Positions 36,573 through 45,744 of a stretch of 64,000 nucleotides of DNA are shown here, piece after piece. The DNA is from Microscilla marina ATCC 23134. Its GTDB lineage: Bacteria; Bacteroidota; Bacteroidia; Cytophagales; Microscillaceae. Within the stretch, counting starts at the first letter, position 1; each line of letters opens with the position of its first letter. Position numbers and translations under genes: made by a program. Below the pieces are notes generated by a model, which was given only the letters and a program-made list of their open reading frames with translations, was not told the DNA's origin and searched no databases. The DNA is taken from positions 1 through 64,000 of the forward strand of contig NZ_AAWS01000007.1 in assembly GCF_000169175.1 (NCBI RefSeq). The letters run 5' to 3'.

Positions 36573-38981
36573 ATGATTACAAAAGATATATCTGTAGAAC
36601 AGGAACTTACTAAAGACACTATTCTAAAAGACTACCAGTTAGCATGTGAAAGCCGTGAAGCCAGTTTGATCGGGCGCAAGGAGGTTTTTATGGGAAAAGC
36701 TAAATTTGGGATTTTTGGTGATGGCAAAGAAGTAGCCCAATTGGCTATGGCTCAGGCATTTCGTCCAGGTGATTTTCGTTCAGGGTATTATCGCGATCAA
36801 ACATTCATGTTTGCAATTGGGGAGTTAACCATGGAGCAGTATTTTGCCCAGTTATATGCACATACCTCAGTAGAAGCTGAGCCTGTGTCGGCTGGCCGAA
36901 TGATGAACGGGCACTTTGGAACCCGTTTGTTGGATGATGAAGGAAAGTGGAAAAACCAAAGCAATGCTTACAATGCCTCAGCTGACATATCGCCTACTGC
37001 TGGGCAAATGCCTCGTATATTAGGCATAGCGTATGCTTCTAAACTTTATCGGCAAAACCCTGACTTGCAGGTTTTTACTGATTTTTCTGATCAAGGCAAC
37101 GAAATATCCTTTGGCACTATAGGCAATGCCTCTACCTCTGAAGGACTGTTTTATGAAACTATCAACGCTGCCGGAGTATTACAAGTACCTATGCTCATGT
37201 CGGTATGGGACGATGAGTATGGCATATCGGTACCCAAAGAGTACCACACCACCAAAGGCAGCATTTCTAAAGTATTGGCGGGCTTTAAACGTACCAAAAA
37301 AGAACAAGGCTATGAGATTTTCACGGTCAAGGGCTGGGATTATGAAGCTTTGTTTGAAACCTATCAAAAAGCGGCTGAAATATGCCGTACTGAGCATGTA
37401 CCTGTATTGGTGCACGTTATAGAAGTAACCCAACCTCAAGGACATTCTACTTCCGGCTCGCACGAGCGCTATAAGCCAAAAGACCGTTTAGAGTGGGAAA
37501 AAGAATTTGATTGTATTAAAAAAATGCGTGAGTGGATTGTCACTCAAGGATACGCCTCAAACGATGAGGTAGATACCATAGAAAAAACGGCAAAAACCAA
37601 CGCTAAAAACGCCCGTAAAACTGCTTGGAATGCCTTTGTAGACTCTATGAAAGGCGATCATAACGAAGCTTTGCAACTACTGACTCAGTTGGCTCAAAAT
37701 AGCCCAAACTATGCCGATAAGTTGAGCGAGATTCAAGATGATTTGCAAAAAACTACCAACCCACTGAAACGAGACGCTATTACGTCAGTAAAAAAAGCCT
37801 TGAGATTGATTCGTACTGAGCAAAACCCTGCAAAGCATTCACTCATTGCCTGGTTAGATAAGGTAATAGCAAAGGGGCGTGAAGACTACAGTTCACACCT
37901 GTATAGTCAGTCAGACGAATCGGCATTGAATATACCCGAAATACCCGCTCAGTATAACGAAGACAGCAAGTTGGTAGATGGAAGAGAAGTGTTACAAGCT
38001 TGTTTTGATGCAGCACTTACCCGCGACCCTAGGGTGTTTGCTTTTGGCGAAGATGTAGGGAAGATCGGGGACGTAAACCAAGCATTTGCCGGACTACAAG
38101 AAAAGCATGGTGAGCTGAGGGTTACTGATACAGGTATTCGTGAAGCAACCATTATAGGGCAGGGCATTGGAGCTGCTATGCGTGGCTTGCGCCCAATTGC
38201 TGAAATACAATACTTAGATTATATATACTATGCAGTACAAATCTTAGCCGACGATTTGTCTTGCTTGCAATACCGCACCAAGGGTGGGCAAAAATCTCCT
38301 TTGATTATTCGTACCCGTGGACATCGTTTAGAGGGGATTTGGCATACAGGGTCGCCTATGGGTGCTTTGTTGCATAGTTTGCGAGGTATTTATATACTTA
38401 CTCCGCGCGACATGACCCAAGCCGCTGGTTTTTATAATACTTTGCTCAAGTCAGATGATCCGGCTTTAGTAGTGGAGTGCTTGAATGGTTATCGTCTAAA
38501 AGAGAAATTACCAGAGAATATAGGTGACTTTACCGTACCATTGGGAGTACCCGAAACCCTGAAAGAGGGCACAGACATTACCCTGGTTACCTATGGCTCT
38601 ATGTGTCGTATTGTAATAGATGCCGCTCGTCAGCTCGAAGAAGTAGGCGTTAGTTGTGAAGTAATAGATGTGCAATCACTATTACCGTTTGATTTGCAAC
38701 ACCATATTGTAGAATCTATCAAAAAAACCAATCGTGCCTTGTTTATTGATGAAGACGTACCAGGAGGCGCCTCAGCGTTTATGATGCAAAAAGTGATAGA
38801 AGAGCAAAACGCTTATCGTTGGTTAGATTCGGCTCCGGCTACGTTGGCTGCACAAGAACACCGGGCTGCTTATGGTAGCGATGGAGACTTTTTCTCGAAG
38901 CCAAGCATAGAAGACGTGTTTGACAAAGTATATGATATGATGAGTGAGGCTGATCCGGCACAATATCCAGCAATTTATTAA
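36573..38981 (+). CDS. Fused E1 alpha-beta 2-oxoacid dehydrogenase
   Basis: 802 residues. The E1 alpha part (about 15-430) has the thiamine diphosphate region IGNASTSEGLFYETINAAG and the GHSTSGSHERY loop. The E1 beta part (about 465-800) starts DGREVLQACFDAALTRDPRV and has FGEDVGKIGDVNQ, TDTGIREATIIGQGIGAAM and PRDMTQAAGFYNTLL. It should decarboxylate branched-chain 2-oxoacids or pyruvate as the first step of the complex; which substrate cannot be told. The usual GDG/GEG thiamine motif reads GNA here. E2 and E3 genes are not adjacent. Confidence 0.9.
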   Translation: MITKDISVEQELTKDTILKDYQLACESREASLIGRKEVFMGKAKFGIFGDGKEVAQLAMAQAFRPGDFRSGYYRDQTFMFAIGELTMEQYFAQLYAHTSVEAEPVSAGRMMNGHFGTRLLDDEGKWKNQSNAYNASADISPTAGQMPRILGIAYASKLYRQNPDLQVFTDFSDQGNEISFGTIGNASTSEGLFYETINAAGVLQVPMLMSVWDDEYGISVPKEYHTTKGSISKVLAGFKRTKKEQGYEIFTVKGWDYEALFETYQKAAEICRTEHVPVLVHVIEVTQPQGHSTSGSHERYKPKDRLEWEKEFDCIKKMREWIVTQGYASNDEVDTIEKTAKTNAKNARKTAWNAFVDSMKGDHNEALQLLTQLAQNSPNYADKLSEIQDDLQKTTNPLKRDAITSVKKALRLIRTEQNPAKHSLIAWLDKVIAKGREDYSSHLYSQSDESALNIPEIPAQYNEDSKLVDGREVLQACFDAALTRDPRVFAFGEDVGKIGDVNQAFAGLQEKHGELRVTDTGIREATIIGQGIGAAMRGLRPIAEIQYLDYIYYAVQILADDLSCLQYRTKGGQKSPLIIRTRGHRLEGIWHTGSPMGALLHSLRGIYILTPRDMTQAAGFYNTLLKSDDPALVVECLNGYRLKEKLPENIGDFTVPLGVPETLKEGTDITLVTYGSMCRIVIDAARQLEEVGVSCEVIDVQSLLPFDLQHHIVESIKKTNRALFIDEDVPGGASAFMMQKVIEEQNAYRWLDSAPATLAAQEHRAAYGSDGDFFSKPSIEDVFDKVYDMMSEADPAQYPAIY

Positions 38982-38997
38982 CTCCTGCATAAAGTAT

Positions 38998-39036
38998 AAA
39001 AAAAGCCCATTTATTGAACAGTAAACGGGCTTTTTT
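38998..39036. terminator. Bidirectional terminator after the E1 fusion
   Basis: AAAAAAAGCCC (38998-39008) pairs with GGGCTTTTTT (39027-39036), with an inner TTTA/TAAA extension. It serves both convergent genes. Confidence 0.85.
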
Positions 39037-39044
39037 AATAATCA

Positions 39045-39521
39045 CTACTTTACCACGTCTGCGTAAAACGCTTTGACTGCTCTGCGCTCTGCTTTGCTGG
39101 CTATGCGTGTTACAATAGGGGTAAATAGTGCTTTCCCTTCGTGTTTTACTGTCACTGACCCACCAAAAATGTTAGAGACTACCTTGAGTTTCTTGAGTTG
39201 GGCTATTTCAATTCGCACTACTGCCTTCCATTGTTGTTGAAAATTTTGAAAAAATTCGTCCAAACTTTCCAAAGTAGTGCTTTCTTCGGCTAATAGCCCA
39301 GCAATTACTTCGCGGGGGGTATAGTCGCCAAAATTAAACGATTCTACCTTGTCTACACCTGCCAGTGCATTTGTAAAAAACTCCTTCACAGATGACTCGG
39401 ATACTGTTTTTTGATCAGGTACTACATACAAATGGGTGTTGGTACCTACAAAGCAAACCTTTTCGGTGATTTGGTCTGCTACTGGTACAAATACATAGTC
39501 CACATTTTCTTGTAAAGCCAT
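39045..39521 (-). CDS. Hypothetical cytoplasmic protein
   Basis: 158 residues, no signal peptide or membrane segment. MALQENVDYVFVPVADQITEK begins an alpha/beta protein with FNFGDYTPREVIAGLLAEES in the middle and a basic end ERRAVKAFYADVVK. I do not recognise the family. It is convergent with the E1 fusion gene. Confidence 0.7.
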   Translation of the reverse strand: MALQENVDYVFVPVADQITEKVCFVGTNTHLYVVPDQKTVSESSVKEFFTNALAGVDKVESFNFGDYTPREVIAGLLAEESTTLESLDEFFQNFQQQWKAVVRIEIAQLKKLKVVSNIFGGSVTVKHEGKALFTPIVTRIASKAERRAVKAFYADVVK

Positions 39522-39717
39522 TTTGATTGTTAAAGTTTGTTGTTGTTATAAAACAATAGAATATCAGGTAAAACAAAAGAACCTTGTAAATAAGTTTTCA
39601 AGGAAAGAAATTTGCTTTGTTAATATTCTAAAATATTAATTTTTTAGCAAAGGCTTTAGTTAACACTCAAAAAAGCTTATTTTTCTCAAAACCTGACAAA
39701 TCAATCTTATCAATACA

Positions 39718-40290
39718 ATGAGTTCAAAGAGTATAAGTTACGTGCTAATCATTCGTCGCATTCTTTTTCTTACTACGGGAGCGTTGTTCGCGATTCTATT
39801 TTTTCGAGCAGCTTTCGGTGTAGGTTCTTACAGTTCACTCCTCAGTGAGACGTTTCGCTTAAACCTGCTTACCGAAAAAGGTCCTTTGGTTAGCAAACCT
39901 TTCAGGGTATACAAAAGTATGAAGTATTATGAAATGAACTTTGATAAAAACACTTCTGAGTTTACAGGTGACTCTTTGTTGATTAATGTCAAAGTATTGA
40001 ATAATAAAGATGAATTAATCAATGAGTTTGCTGAAAATTTTATCGTAACAAATAAGTCTGGTTACCGTGATAAATGGCACAAGCGCCTTTTTAAGGTAAA
40101 TAAAGATCAAGAACTAAGGGTGGCAATGAAGGTAATCAAGAATAACTTGAAAAAATCAAAGCGTAACTATATCAAGTTTAAGGTAAGGTATGCTAGTAAA
40201 AAAGTGCCCACCAGTTATTATTATAAGGTGTTTATCTATTCGTTTTTTGCCATGATTGTGATGCTTTTTATTCCTAAAAAATGGTTTTAG
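39718..40290 (+). CDS. Hypothetical protein with two membrane helices
   Basis: 190 residues. A membrane helix near 12-32 (IIRRILFLTTGALFAILFF) and another near 165-186 (YYKVFIYSFFAMIVMLFIP) flank a soluble beta-rich domain, probably periplasmic (about 35-160). Function not recognised. It is followed after 36 bases by the Ser/Gly-rich protein gene and may be co-transcribed. Confidence 0.72.
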   Translation: MSSKSISYVLIIRRILFLTTGALFAILFFRAAFGVGSYSSLLSETFRLNLLTEKGPLVSKPFRVYKSMKYYEMNFDKNTSEFTGDSLLINVKVLNNKDELINEFAENFIVTNKSGYRDKWHKRLFKVNKDQELRVAMKVIKNNLKKSKRNYIKFKVRYASKKVPTSYYYKVFIYSFFAMIVMLFIPKKWF

Positions 40291-40326
40291 TACATCAAGG
40301 CTACCTACAATATTTAACTTACAACT

Positions 40327-40806
40327 ATGAAAAACTATACTAAACTACTTGTTGGAGGTATATCATTTACTATTGTATTTGTTACCTACCTTGCTGTGGC
40401 TCAAGGGTGGGGAGTCAAACCCGTTAGAAACCAAGCCATTGTCAACAAATACCAAGGAAAAAGTGGGTATTACGGACGAAAAAATAAAGTGTTATGGGAC
40501 TCTGTATTGGCAGTTAGAAAAAGGGTGCGAGACTCTTTGAGGCAACGAAGAAGAGATAGTATTAGCAAAGTAGGAATACGTTTTAACAAAACCAGGGATA
40601 GTGTCACCAGAATTTATGGCAAGAAGTTTTTGGAAGTATATGCAGGAGGCAGATATTTGTATGCTTATGGCAAGCGCCCTCGTAACAACAGTAGTAGCGA
40701 CTACAGTAGTAGTTATAGTTCTTCTTCCAGTTCGGGGAGTGTAGGTAGTTTTCGGGGAGGCTCAAGCCGTAGTTTTCGGGGGGGGAGCCGCCGGGGAGGA
40801 AAGTAA
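40327..40806 (+). CDS. Exported protein with a Ser/Gly/Arg-rich tail
   Basis: 159 residues. The N-terminal hydrophobic segment (about 5-26, ending AVAQG) looks like a signal peptide. The middle is very basic (RKRVRDSLRQRRRDSISK). The last 38 residues are low complexity: SSSDYSSSYSSSSSSGS, then FRGGSSRSFRGGSRRGGK. A similar Ser/Gly tail occurs on the TPM protein at 52791. Function unknown. Confidence 0.7.
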   Translation: MKNYTKLLVGGISFTIVFVTYLAVAQGWGVKPVRNQAIVNKYQGKSGYYGRKNKVLWDSVLAVRKRVRDSLRQRRRDSISKVGIRFNKTRDSVTRIYGKKFLEVYAGGRYLYAYGKRPRNNSSSDYSSSYSSSSSSGSVGSFRGGSSRSFRGGSRRGGK

Positions 40807-41471
40807 AAAGGTATAAATACCCCACATAACTTGCCACTGATTACTGATGGAGTCCCTTTCATTCTAGCCTCTGGTACTTCAACAAATTGGGCAACTTATA
40901 AATGACTTATCTTAAATATTCTTGTTTTTATTACATATCGAAGCGGTGATCCGAAAAATAGTTTTTATATTGAACAGCAAATCGTGAAAATACGTATTGT
41001 ATTTTATCTGCTATTTTTTATACTTCTTATTGTCTTTTTTCTGAAAATCCTGTGTTCAACTTTACATCTTTAGGGGTTCAGGTAATCTTAATCGTTATAA
41101 TATACTTAAACAAAAATGGTTTTGAGGATGGATTTTGACTAACTGTCTGAATACCAACATTAATCAATCCTGTAAATCCTAAAATCACTTTAATCCTAGT
41201 ATATAATGCTATGTAAATAGGAATCGAGAATGGTATACCTAGTGCAAACACCTTGTATATTGCAACAAAAACATAACCCTAATCAAAACTTAATAATTTC
41301 ATTCTTTCTTTATACATAACTTTATTCCGGCTTATGCTTGCAAGAGTAAATAATATATTGTGTTCAATGGCTATGTTTATGCAGGTCAACAACCAATATG
41401 AAAGACCACTATTTGCTGAAGTATTTTGCCATCACTTTATATAGAAGAAAGATTTTTTTAACAACAAAAAA
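40807..41471. other. 665-base region without a gene
   Basis: No convincing open frame on either strand. Bases 41165-41197 repeat the motif AATCCT several times. The start of the metabolic cluster's transcript is expected here, which would imply a promoter or a long leader, but I see no site with both promoter boxes. Confidence 0.45.
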
Positions 41472-43523
41472 ATGAGTCAAAACATTAAAGCGAACTTCGA
41501 CGAAATTTATTCCTTGTATTCTCCACAGACTTATGTTCGTTGTCTTGTGCAGGATTTAAACTATAGGTTGCCTTTCCACGCAATGAAGGTTTTAAAACAT
41601 TATTGTCAGGTTTTATTGCCAAAGACACCACTGCGGGTATCTGTAATTGGTAGTTGCCATGGGGTAGATGCCGTAGCGTTAAAATATAATCTGACTGCTC
41701 AGGACGTGATGACCCGCTGGGGAAACGAAGATACTGTAGAGCGACCTTTTCCTGCCTCCGACCAAAAAGTGAAAATCAGCCTGATAGACGCGCAGTCAGA
41801 ACCTTTGCGTTTTGCCAAGGACATCAATTTAGCTGATCACTCGTTTGTGGCAAACCTAAATGCCCCTTACTCTGAGGGGTTAAAGTATCACCTGGCTAAT
41901 GAGACTGATGTAATTACAGCTTTTGGCGTAACATCTTATTTGGGAGTAGAAGGAACAGAAAGAATTATTCAGGAAGCATTAATTAACGGAAACACCCAAT
42001 TATTTTGTTTCTCGGTAGTGAAATATTTAAACCCCACCGACTTTGTAGAACTTTGCCGAAAATGTAACCTGGAAGTACAACAAATAAACGAATTGCCCCA
42101 ACGAGCTTACAAAAATCAGACTGAGCAAGAGAGAGTTACTCGAACATTGAAGGAAAAAGGAATGTATACCAGAGATGACGAGGAGAATTTAATGACGCTC
42201 ATGTTTTTGGCATATAAGAAAGATTTATTAAGTACTAAAAAAGCGGGTATTTCCTCAACTTTGATTGTTGCCAATAAAGAAAATGAATTGTTGGGGCATT
42301 CTTGCAACAAAAATCCTTTACGTTATTCTTCTACCCAATGGGCTCATCCCTGGCATATTGTGCTTTCGCAACAACACTCTGAAAACCGCGCCATTTATCA
42401 AAAACTAACCGAGCTTCACACTCAAGGAGCTATTGCTATTGGTGATACAATCACAGCCATCAGTTCAGCTACTCCAACATCGACAGATGATGTAGTACAT
42501 CTTGCCAAACTTTTTGCAGGTGAATATCAGGTTACTAAACAAAATTTGCCAGAGGGTCAAATCAAACAAACTCTTACCCGCATAGAACCAATCATTAATG
42601 CCCACATTGTAAAGCAGGTACCAGCCTCTTCAGAAGCGTTGGAAGTAGGATTGAAGCAGCATGGTCATTTATTAGTGCGCACAGGACAGGCTATAGATGA
42701 TGCCAAAGTTTTAAAGTTATTAACTGGCAAAGGTAAAGCGATGGATTACCGCTATGGAAACGTAGCACGCCAAAAAATAAAGGGGACCTCTGCCCTACAG
42801 GTAACTCCTTGGTCAAAAGAGCTTTGTATTTTGCCTCATAGTGAGCTGACTTATCACACTAAGTTTCCTAAATACATATCTTTTGTATGCAAAGTACCCG
42901 CTGAACATGGTGGAGAAACTGCAATTTATGACTGTGCTAAAGCTTTTGATGTACTCTCGCCAGATTTCCAGGCAAAGGCTACCCAACACAATGTGATATT
43001 TCGCAAGCGTTATGTTCAATCTTCTGGTCATGACCGCTACCCAAGCTGGCAACAAGTAATGGGGGAAGGTAGTACTGCCAACGATTTTATGACTCATTTT
43101 AATGCTTTGGGTTACAATTGTGTGCAGCTGCAGGAAGAAGACAATAAGGTAATTGAAACCCAATTGACTCGACCATTAGTGTATCAATATCAGGGTAAAA
43201 AATGCCTGCACTCCAGTATTGTAGGCATATCACCTTATTGGTACCAACAGGTTTGGCCAGGAAAAACTCCCCCACTTACTGTCACCTGGGACAACAATGA
43301 ACCGTTTTCTATAGCCGAATTGCGCCATATGGAAGAAGCCTTACTGCTGGCAAGGATTTCGTACAACAACTGGCAAAAACATGATGTACTCTTTTTGGAT
43401 AATTTGCGGGTAGCACATGGGCGACTTCCCTTTACTGGCAAGAGGGTTACAGGAGCTTTAATGGCTCAACCAGCTCAATTTGTAAAGACGGATGAGCACT
43501 GGAACGTTGAACTTGTCAAATAA
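41472..43523 (+). CDS. Methyltransferase-TauD/SyrP-like dioxygenase fusion
   Basis: 683 residues. Residues about 1-255 resemble a class I SAM methyltransferase (YVRCLVQDLNYRLPFHAMK, SAM loop VSVIGSCHGVDAVAL, VITAFGVTSYLG). Residues about 365-683 form an Fe(II)/2-oxoglutarate oxygenase of the TauD/SyrP type: the metal ligands are His456 and Glu458 in LPHSELTYHTKFPKY, and distal His649 in DNLRVAHGRLPFTGKR; the family's PAEHGGETAIYD is present. Such oxygenases hydroxylate amino acids in natural-product pathways. It opens a six-gene same-strand cluster, 24 bases before the next gene. Confidence 0.82.
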   Translation: MSQNIKANFDEIYSLYSPQTYVRCLVQDLNYRLPFHAMKVLKHYCQVLLPKTPLRVSVIGSCHGVDAVALKYNLTAQDVMTRWGNEDTVERPFPASDQKVKISLIDAQSEPLRFAKDINLADHSFVANLNAPYSEGLKYHLANETDVITAFGVTSYLGVEGTERIIQEALINGNTQLFCFSVVKYLNPTDFVELCRKCNLEVQQINELPQRAYKNQTEQERVTRTLKEKGMYTRDDEENLMTLMFLAYKKDLLSTKKAGISSTLIVANKENELLGHSCNKNPLRYSSTQWAHPWHIVLSQQHSENRAIYQKLTELHTQGAIAIGDTITAISSATPTSTDDVVHLAKLFAGEYQVTKQNLPEGQIKQTLTRIEPIINAHIVKQVPASSEALEVGLKQHGHLLVRTGQAIDDAKVLKLLTGKGKAMDYRYGNVARQKIKGTSALQVTPWSKELCILPHSELTYHTKFPKYISFVCKVPAEHGGETAIYDCAKAFDVLSPDFQAKATQHNVIFRKRYVQSSGHDRYPSWQQVMGEGSTANDFMTHFNALGYNCVQLQEEDNKVIETQLTRPLVYQYQGKKCLHSSIVGISPYWYQQVWPGKTPPLTVTWDNNEPFSIAELRHMEEALLLARISYNNWQKHDVLFLDNLRVAHGRLPFTGKRVTGALMAQPAQFVKTDEHWNVELVK

Positions 43524-43547
43524 ATACCACAAAAGAGGAAAAAAATC

Positions 43548-44516
43548 ATGTCTGAAATCCCCATTGTTTTAAAAATCGATGGTGCCACTTATTTCGAAAT
43601 GCCCCAACTCGATGGTTACTTGGCTAAACACCAAACCCGTTTGGTGGAGGCATCTTTGAATGAAGCCATCTCAGCAATCAACGAACATTCGCCAGGAGCC
43701 ATTGTCAGTGGAGCAGCACCTATTGGCAGAGAAATTATGGATGCCGGATTACAAAAAGGATTGCGTGGCATTGTAAAAGCAGGTACTGGTTTAGATAATA
43801 TCGATTGTGAGTACGCCCGCTGCCAACAAATTCTGGTGGAGAACATACCTGACTATGTACATGAAACTGTAGCAGAATATGCTATTAACCTGATGCTGTC
43901 ACTGGCTCGCAAATCCTGGCCAGTACAACAAACTATGCGTCAAAAAGGTTGGTTTGATATTACCCCAGCTTCATTGGGCACCGAACTAAACGGCAAAACG
44001 ATTGGTTTGGTTGGTTTTGGACGAATTGCGCGAAGTGTAGCCCGTATTGCTCATTTTGGTTTTCAAATGTCTGTCATTGCTTATGACCCTTATGTAAGTG
44101 CTGAAGAAATGGAGTTGTGCGCGGTACAAAAAGCCGAACAATTGGAAGATATATTGCCTCATTGCGATGTGGTGTCTCTTCATACTAGTCTCAATAACGA
44201 CACCCGTAACCTGATAGGGGAAAAACAACTGGCTATGATGAAATCTTCTGCCCTGTTAATCAATGTAGCACGGGGGGGGATTATAGATGAAACGGCTTTG
44301 TTGATTGCCTTATCTACTCAAAAAATCGGAGGAGTTGCTTTAGATGTTTATTCACAGGAACCACTGGATGTCAATACCCACCCAATAATTTCTCAGATGA
44401 TTTCGCTTAACAATGTGCTTTTATCACCCCACATTGCCTGGTATACCGCCGAAGCTGGTCAGCGGTTACAAGCCAGTGTAGCTCAAAAATGTCAACAAAT
44501 TATTTTTCAAGAATAA
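43548..44516 (+). CDS. D-2-hydroxyacid dehydrogenase family protein
   Basis: 322 residues of the phosphoglycerate/hydroxyacid dehydrogenase family. The NAD loop GLVGFGRI is at 153-160. The catalytic trio is Arg242 in INVARGGIIDE, Glu271 in YSQEPL and His295 in SPHIAWYTAEA. KAGTGLDNID is the usual N-terminal signature. There is no ACT domain, unlike many serine-pathway enzymes. In this cluster it would interconvert a 2-oxoacid and a 2-hydroxyacid. Confidence 0.88.
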   Translation: MSEIPIVLKIDGATYFEMPQLDGYLAKHQTRLVEASLNEAISAINEHSPGAIVSGAAPIGREIMDAGLQKGLRGIVKAGTGLDNIDCEYARCQQILVENIPDYVHETVAEYAINLMLSLARKSWPVQQTMRQKGWFDITPASLGTELNGKTIGLVGFGRIARSVARIAHFGFQMSVIAYDPYVSAEEMELCAVQKAEQLEDILPHCDVVSLHTSLNNDTRNLIGEKQLAMMKSSALLINVARGGIIDETALLIALSTQKIGGVALDVYSQEPLDVNTHPIISQMISLNNVLLSPHIAWYTAEAGQRLQASVAQKCQQIIFQE

Positions 44517-44519
44517 ACT

Positions 44520-45698
44520 ATGACTTATCAAAACTCTGAATATGTACAAATGCCTGTAACAAAAGGCATTTATGACCTTAATGTAGGACAACCTTCACCT
44601 CAGATGCTGCCATTGGATTTGCTCTATTCGACCGACAGAAATCATATTACTGATCCTACTTTTTTACAATATGCCAACCAACAGGGCTACCTTACTTTCC
44701 GTAAAGAGTTGGCAAAGTTTTTATCATCAGAAACAGGTGACCAAATTGCTGCCAACGAGCTGCTTGTGACTCCCGGAAATTCAGGCGCAATTAATCTGAT
44801 TGGAACAAGAATAGCCGCCAGTAGTCCTACTCGTCCGCTTGCCCTAGTGGAGACTCCTACTTATCAGTGGGCAGTAAATGTACTAGAAGGCTGCGGGTTC
44901 GATATTATGCCCATACCAGTTGATAAAGAGGGTATTGACGTTGTTGAAGTTGAGCGACTTATAATAGAAGAGCAGGTCAAGCCTGCCCTTGTATTTGTCA
45001 TTCCTTCTCACCAAAACCCCACAAGTGTTAATTTAAGTGCCCCACGACGACAGAAGCTGATTCAACTGGCAGTGACCCACGATTTTTATATTCTGGCAGA
45101 TGAAGCTTATCAACTCCTTAGTTTCCCTGAAAACAAAGTCCACTCGGCACTGGCAAGCGAAGACTATACAGAGAAAGGTGTAGTTTTTACCATTGGAACA
45201 TTCAGTAAAATATTTGCTCCTGCCATCCGTTTGGGCTGGCTTCAGGCAAAACCAGACTTGATTGAATGGATGGTAAACCACCCAGTACTTGTAAGTGGTG
45301 GTGGAGTAAACCAAGTGATGGCTGGCTGGATAGAACCTATACTTAGTAATGGTTCCATGCAAAAATGGTTGTCAGATTTACGTAAGGAGCTTTTCCAGCG
45401 ATACGAATGCCTTTACAAAGCAGTACAGCAAAAATTGCCTCTACTCGAAATCGTAACTACCCCACAAGGTGGCTATTTTATATGGTGTAAACTGCCTAAC
45501 CAGATGGATAGTTCGGCACTGGCTGCTTTAGCTCTGGAGAAATACAAAGTTAGCTTTCGACCTGGCACCAAATGCAATACTTCGCCCGATTATTTGCGGC
45601 TTTGTTTTGCCTATCATACTACAGACGAAATCGAAAAAGCGGTTGACTTATTGGCACTGGCCTACAATGAGTTTGCTGATAACCTAATTCTAAAATAA
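44520..45698 (+). CDS. PLP-dependent aminotransferase (class I/II)
   Basis: 392 residues, starting 3 bases after the previous stop. The PLP Lys is Lys230 in GTFSKIFAPAIRLGW. PSHQNPTSVNLS, ADEAYQLL and the C-terminal LRLCFAY with its substrate Arg are as in 2-aminoadipate/MocR-type aminotransferases; there is no DNA-binding domain. It probably converts an oxoacid of the pathway to the amino acid or the reverse. Confidence 0.9.
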   Translation: MTYQNSEYVQMPVTKGIYDLNVGQPSPQMLPLDLLYSTDRNHITDPTFLQYANQQGYLTFRKELAKFLSSETGDQIAANELLVTPGNSGAINLIGTRIAASSPTRPLALVETPTYQWAVNVLEGCGFDIMPIPVDKEGIDVVEVERLIIEEQVKPALVFVIPSHQNPTSVNLSAPRRQKLIQLAVTHDFYILADEAYQLLSFPENKVHSALASEDYTEKGVVFTIGTFSKIFAPAIRLGWLQAKPDLIEWMVNHPVLVSGGGVNQVMAGWIEPILSNGSMQKWLSDLRKELFQRYECLYKAVQQKLPLLEIVTTPQGGYFIWCKLPNQMDSSALAALALEKYKVSFRPGTKCNTSPDYLRLCFAYHTTDEIEKAVDLLALAYNEFADNLILK

Positions 45699-45744
45699 CC
45701 TATATTTACAACTATGCTTAACTATCGAACGCACAAAGAAAATA

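Noticed and set aside
39620-39639. Palindrome TTAATATT-CTAA-AATATTAA with T run considered as a terminator
   Set aside because: It is wholly AT, lies upstream of divergent genes, and no plus-strand gene ends nearby.
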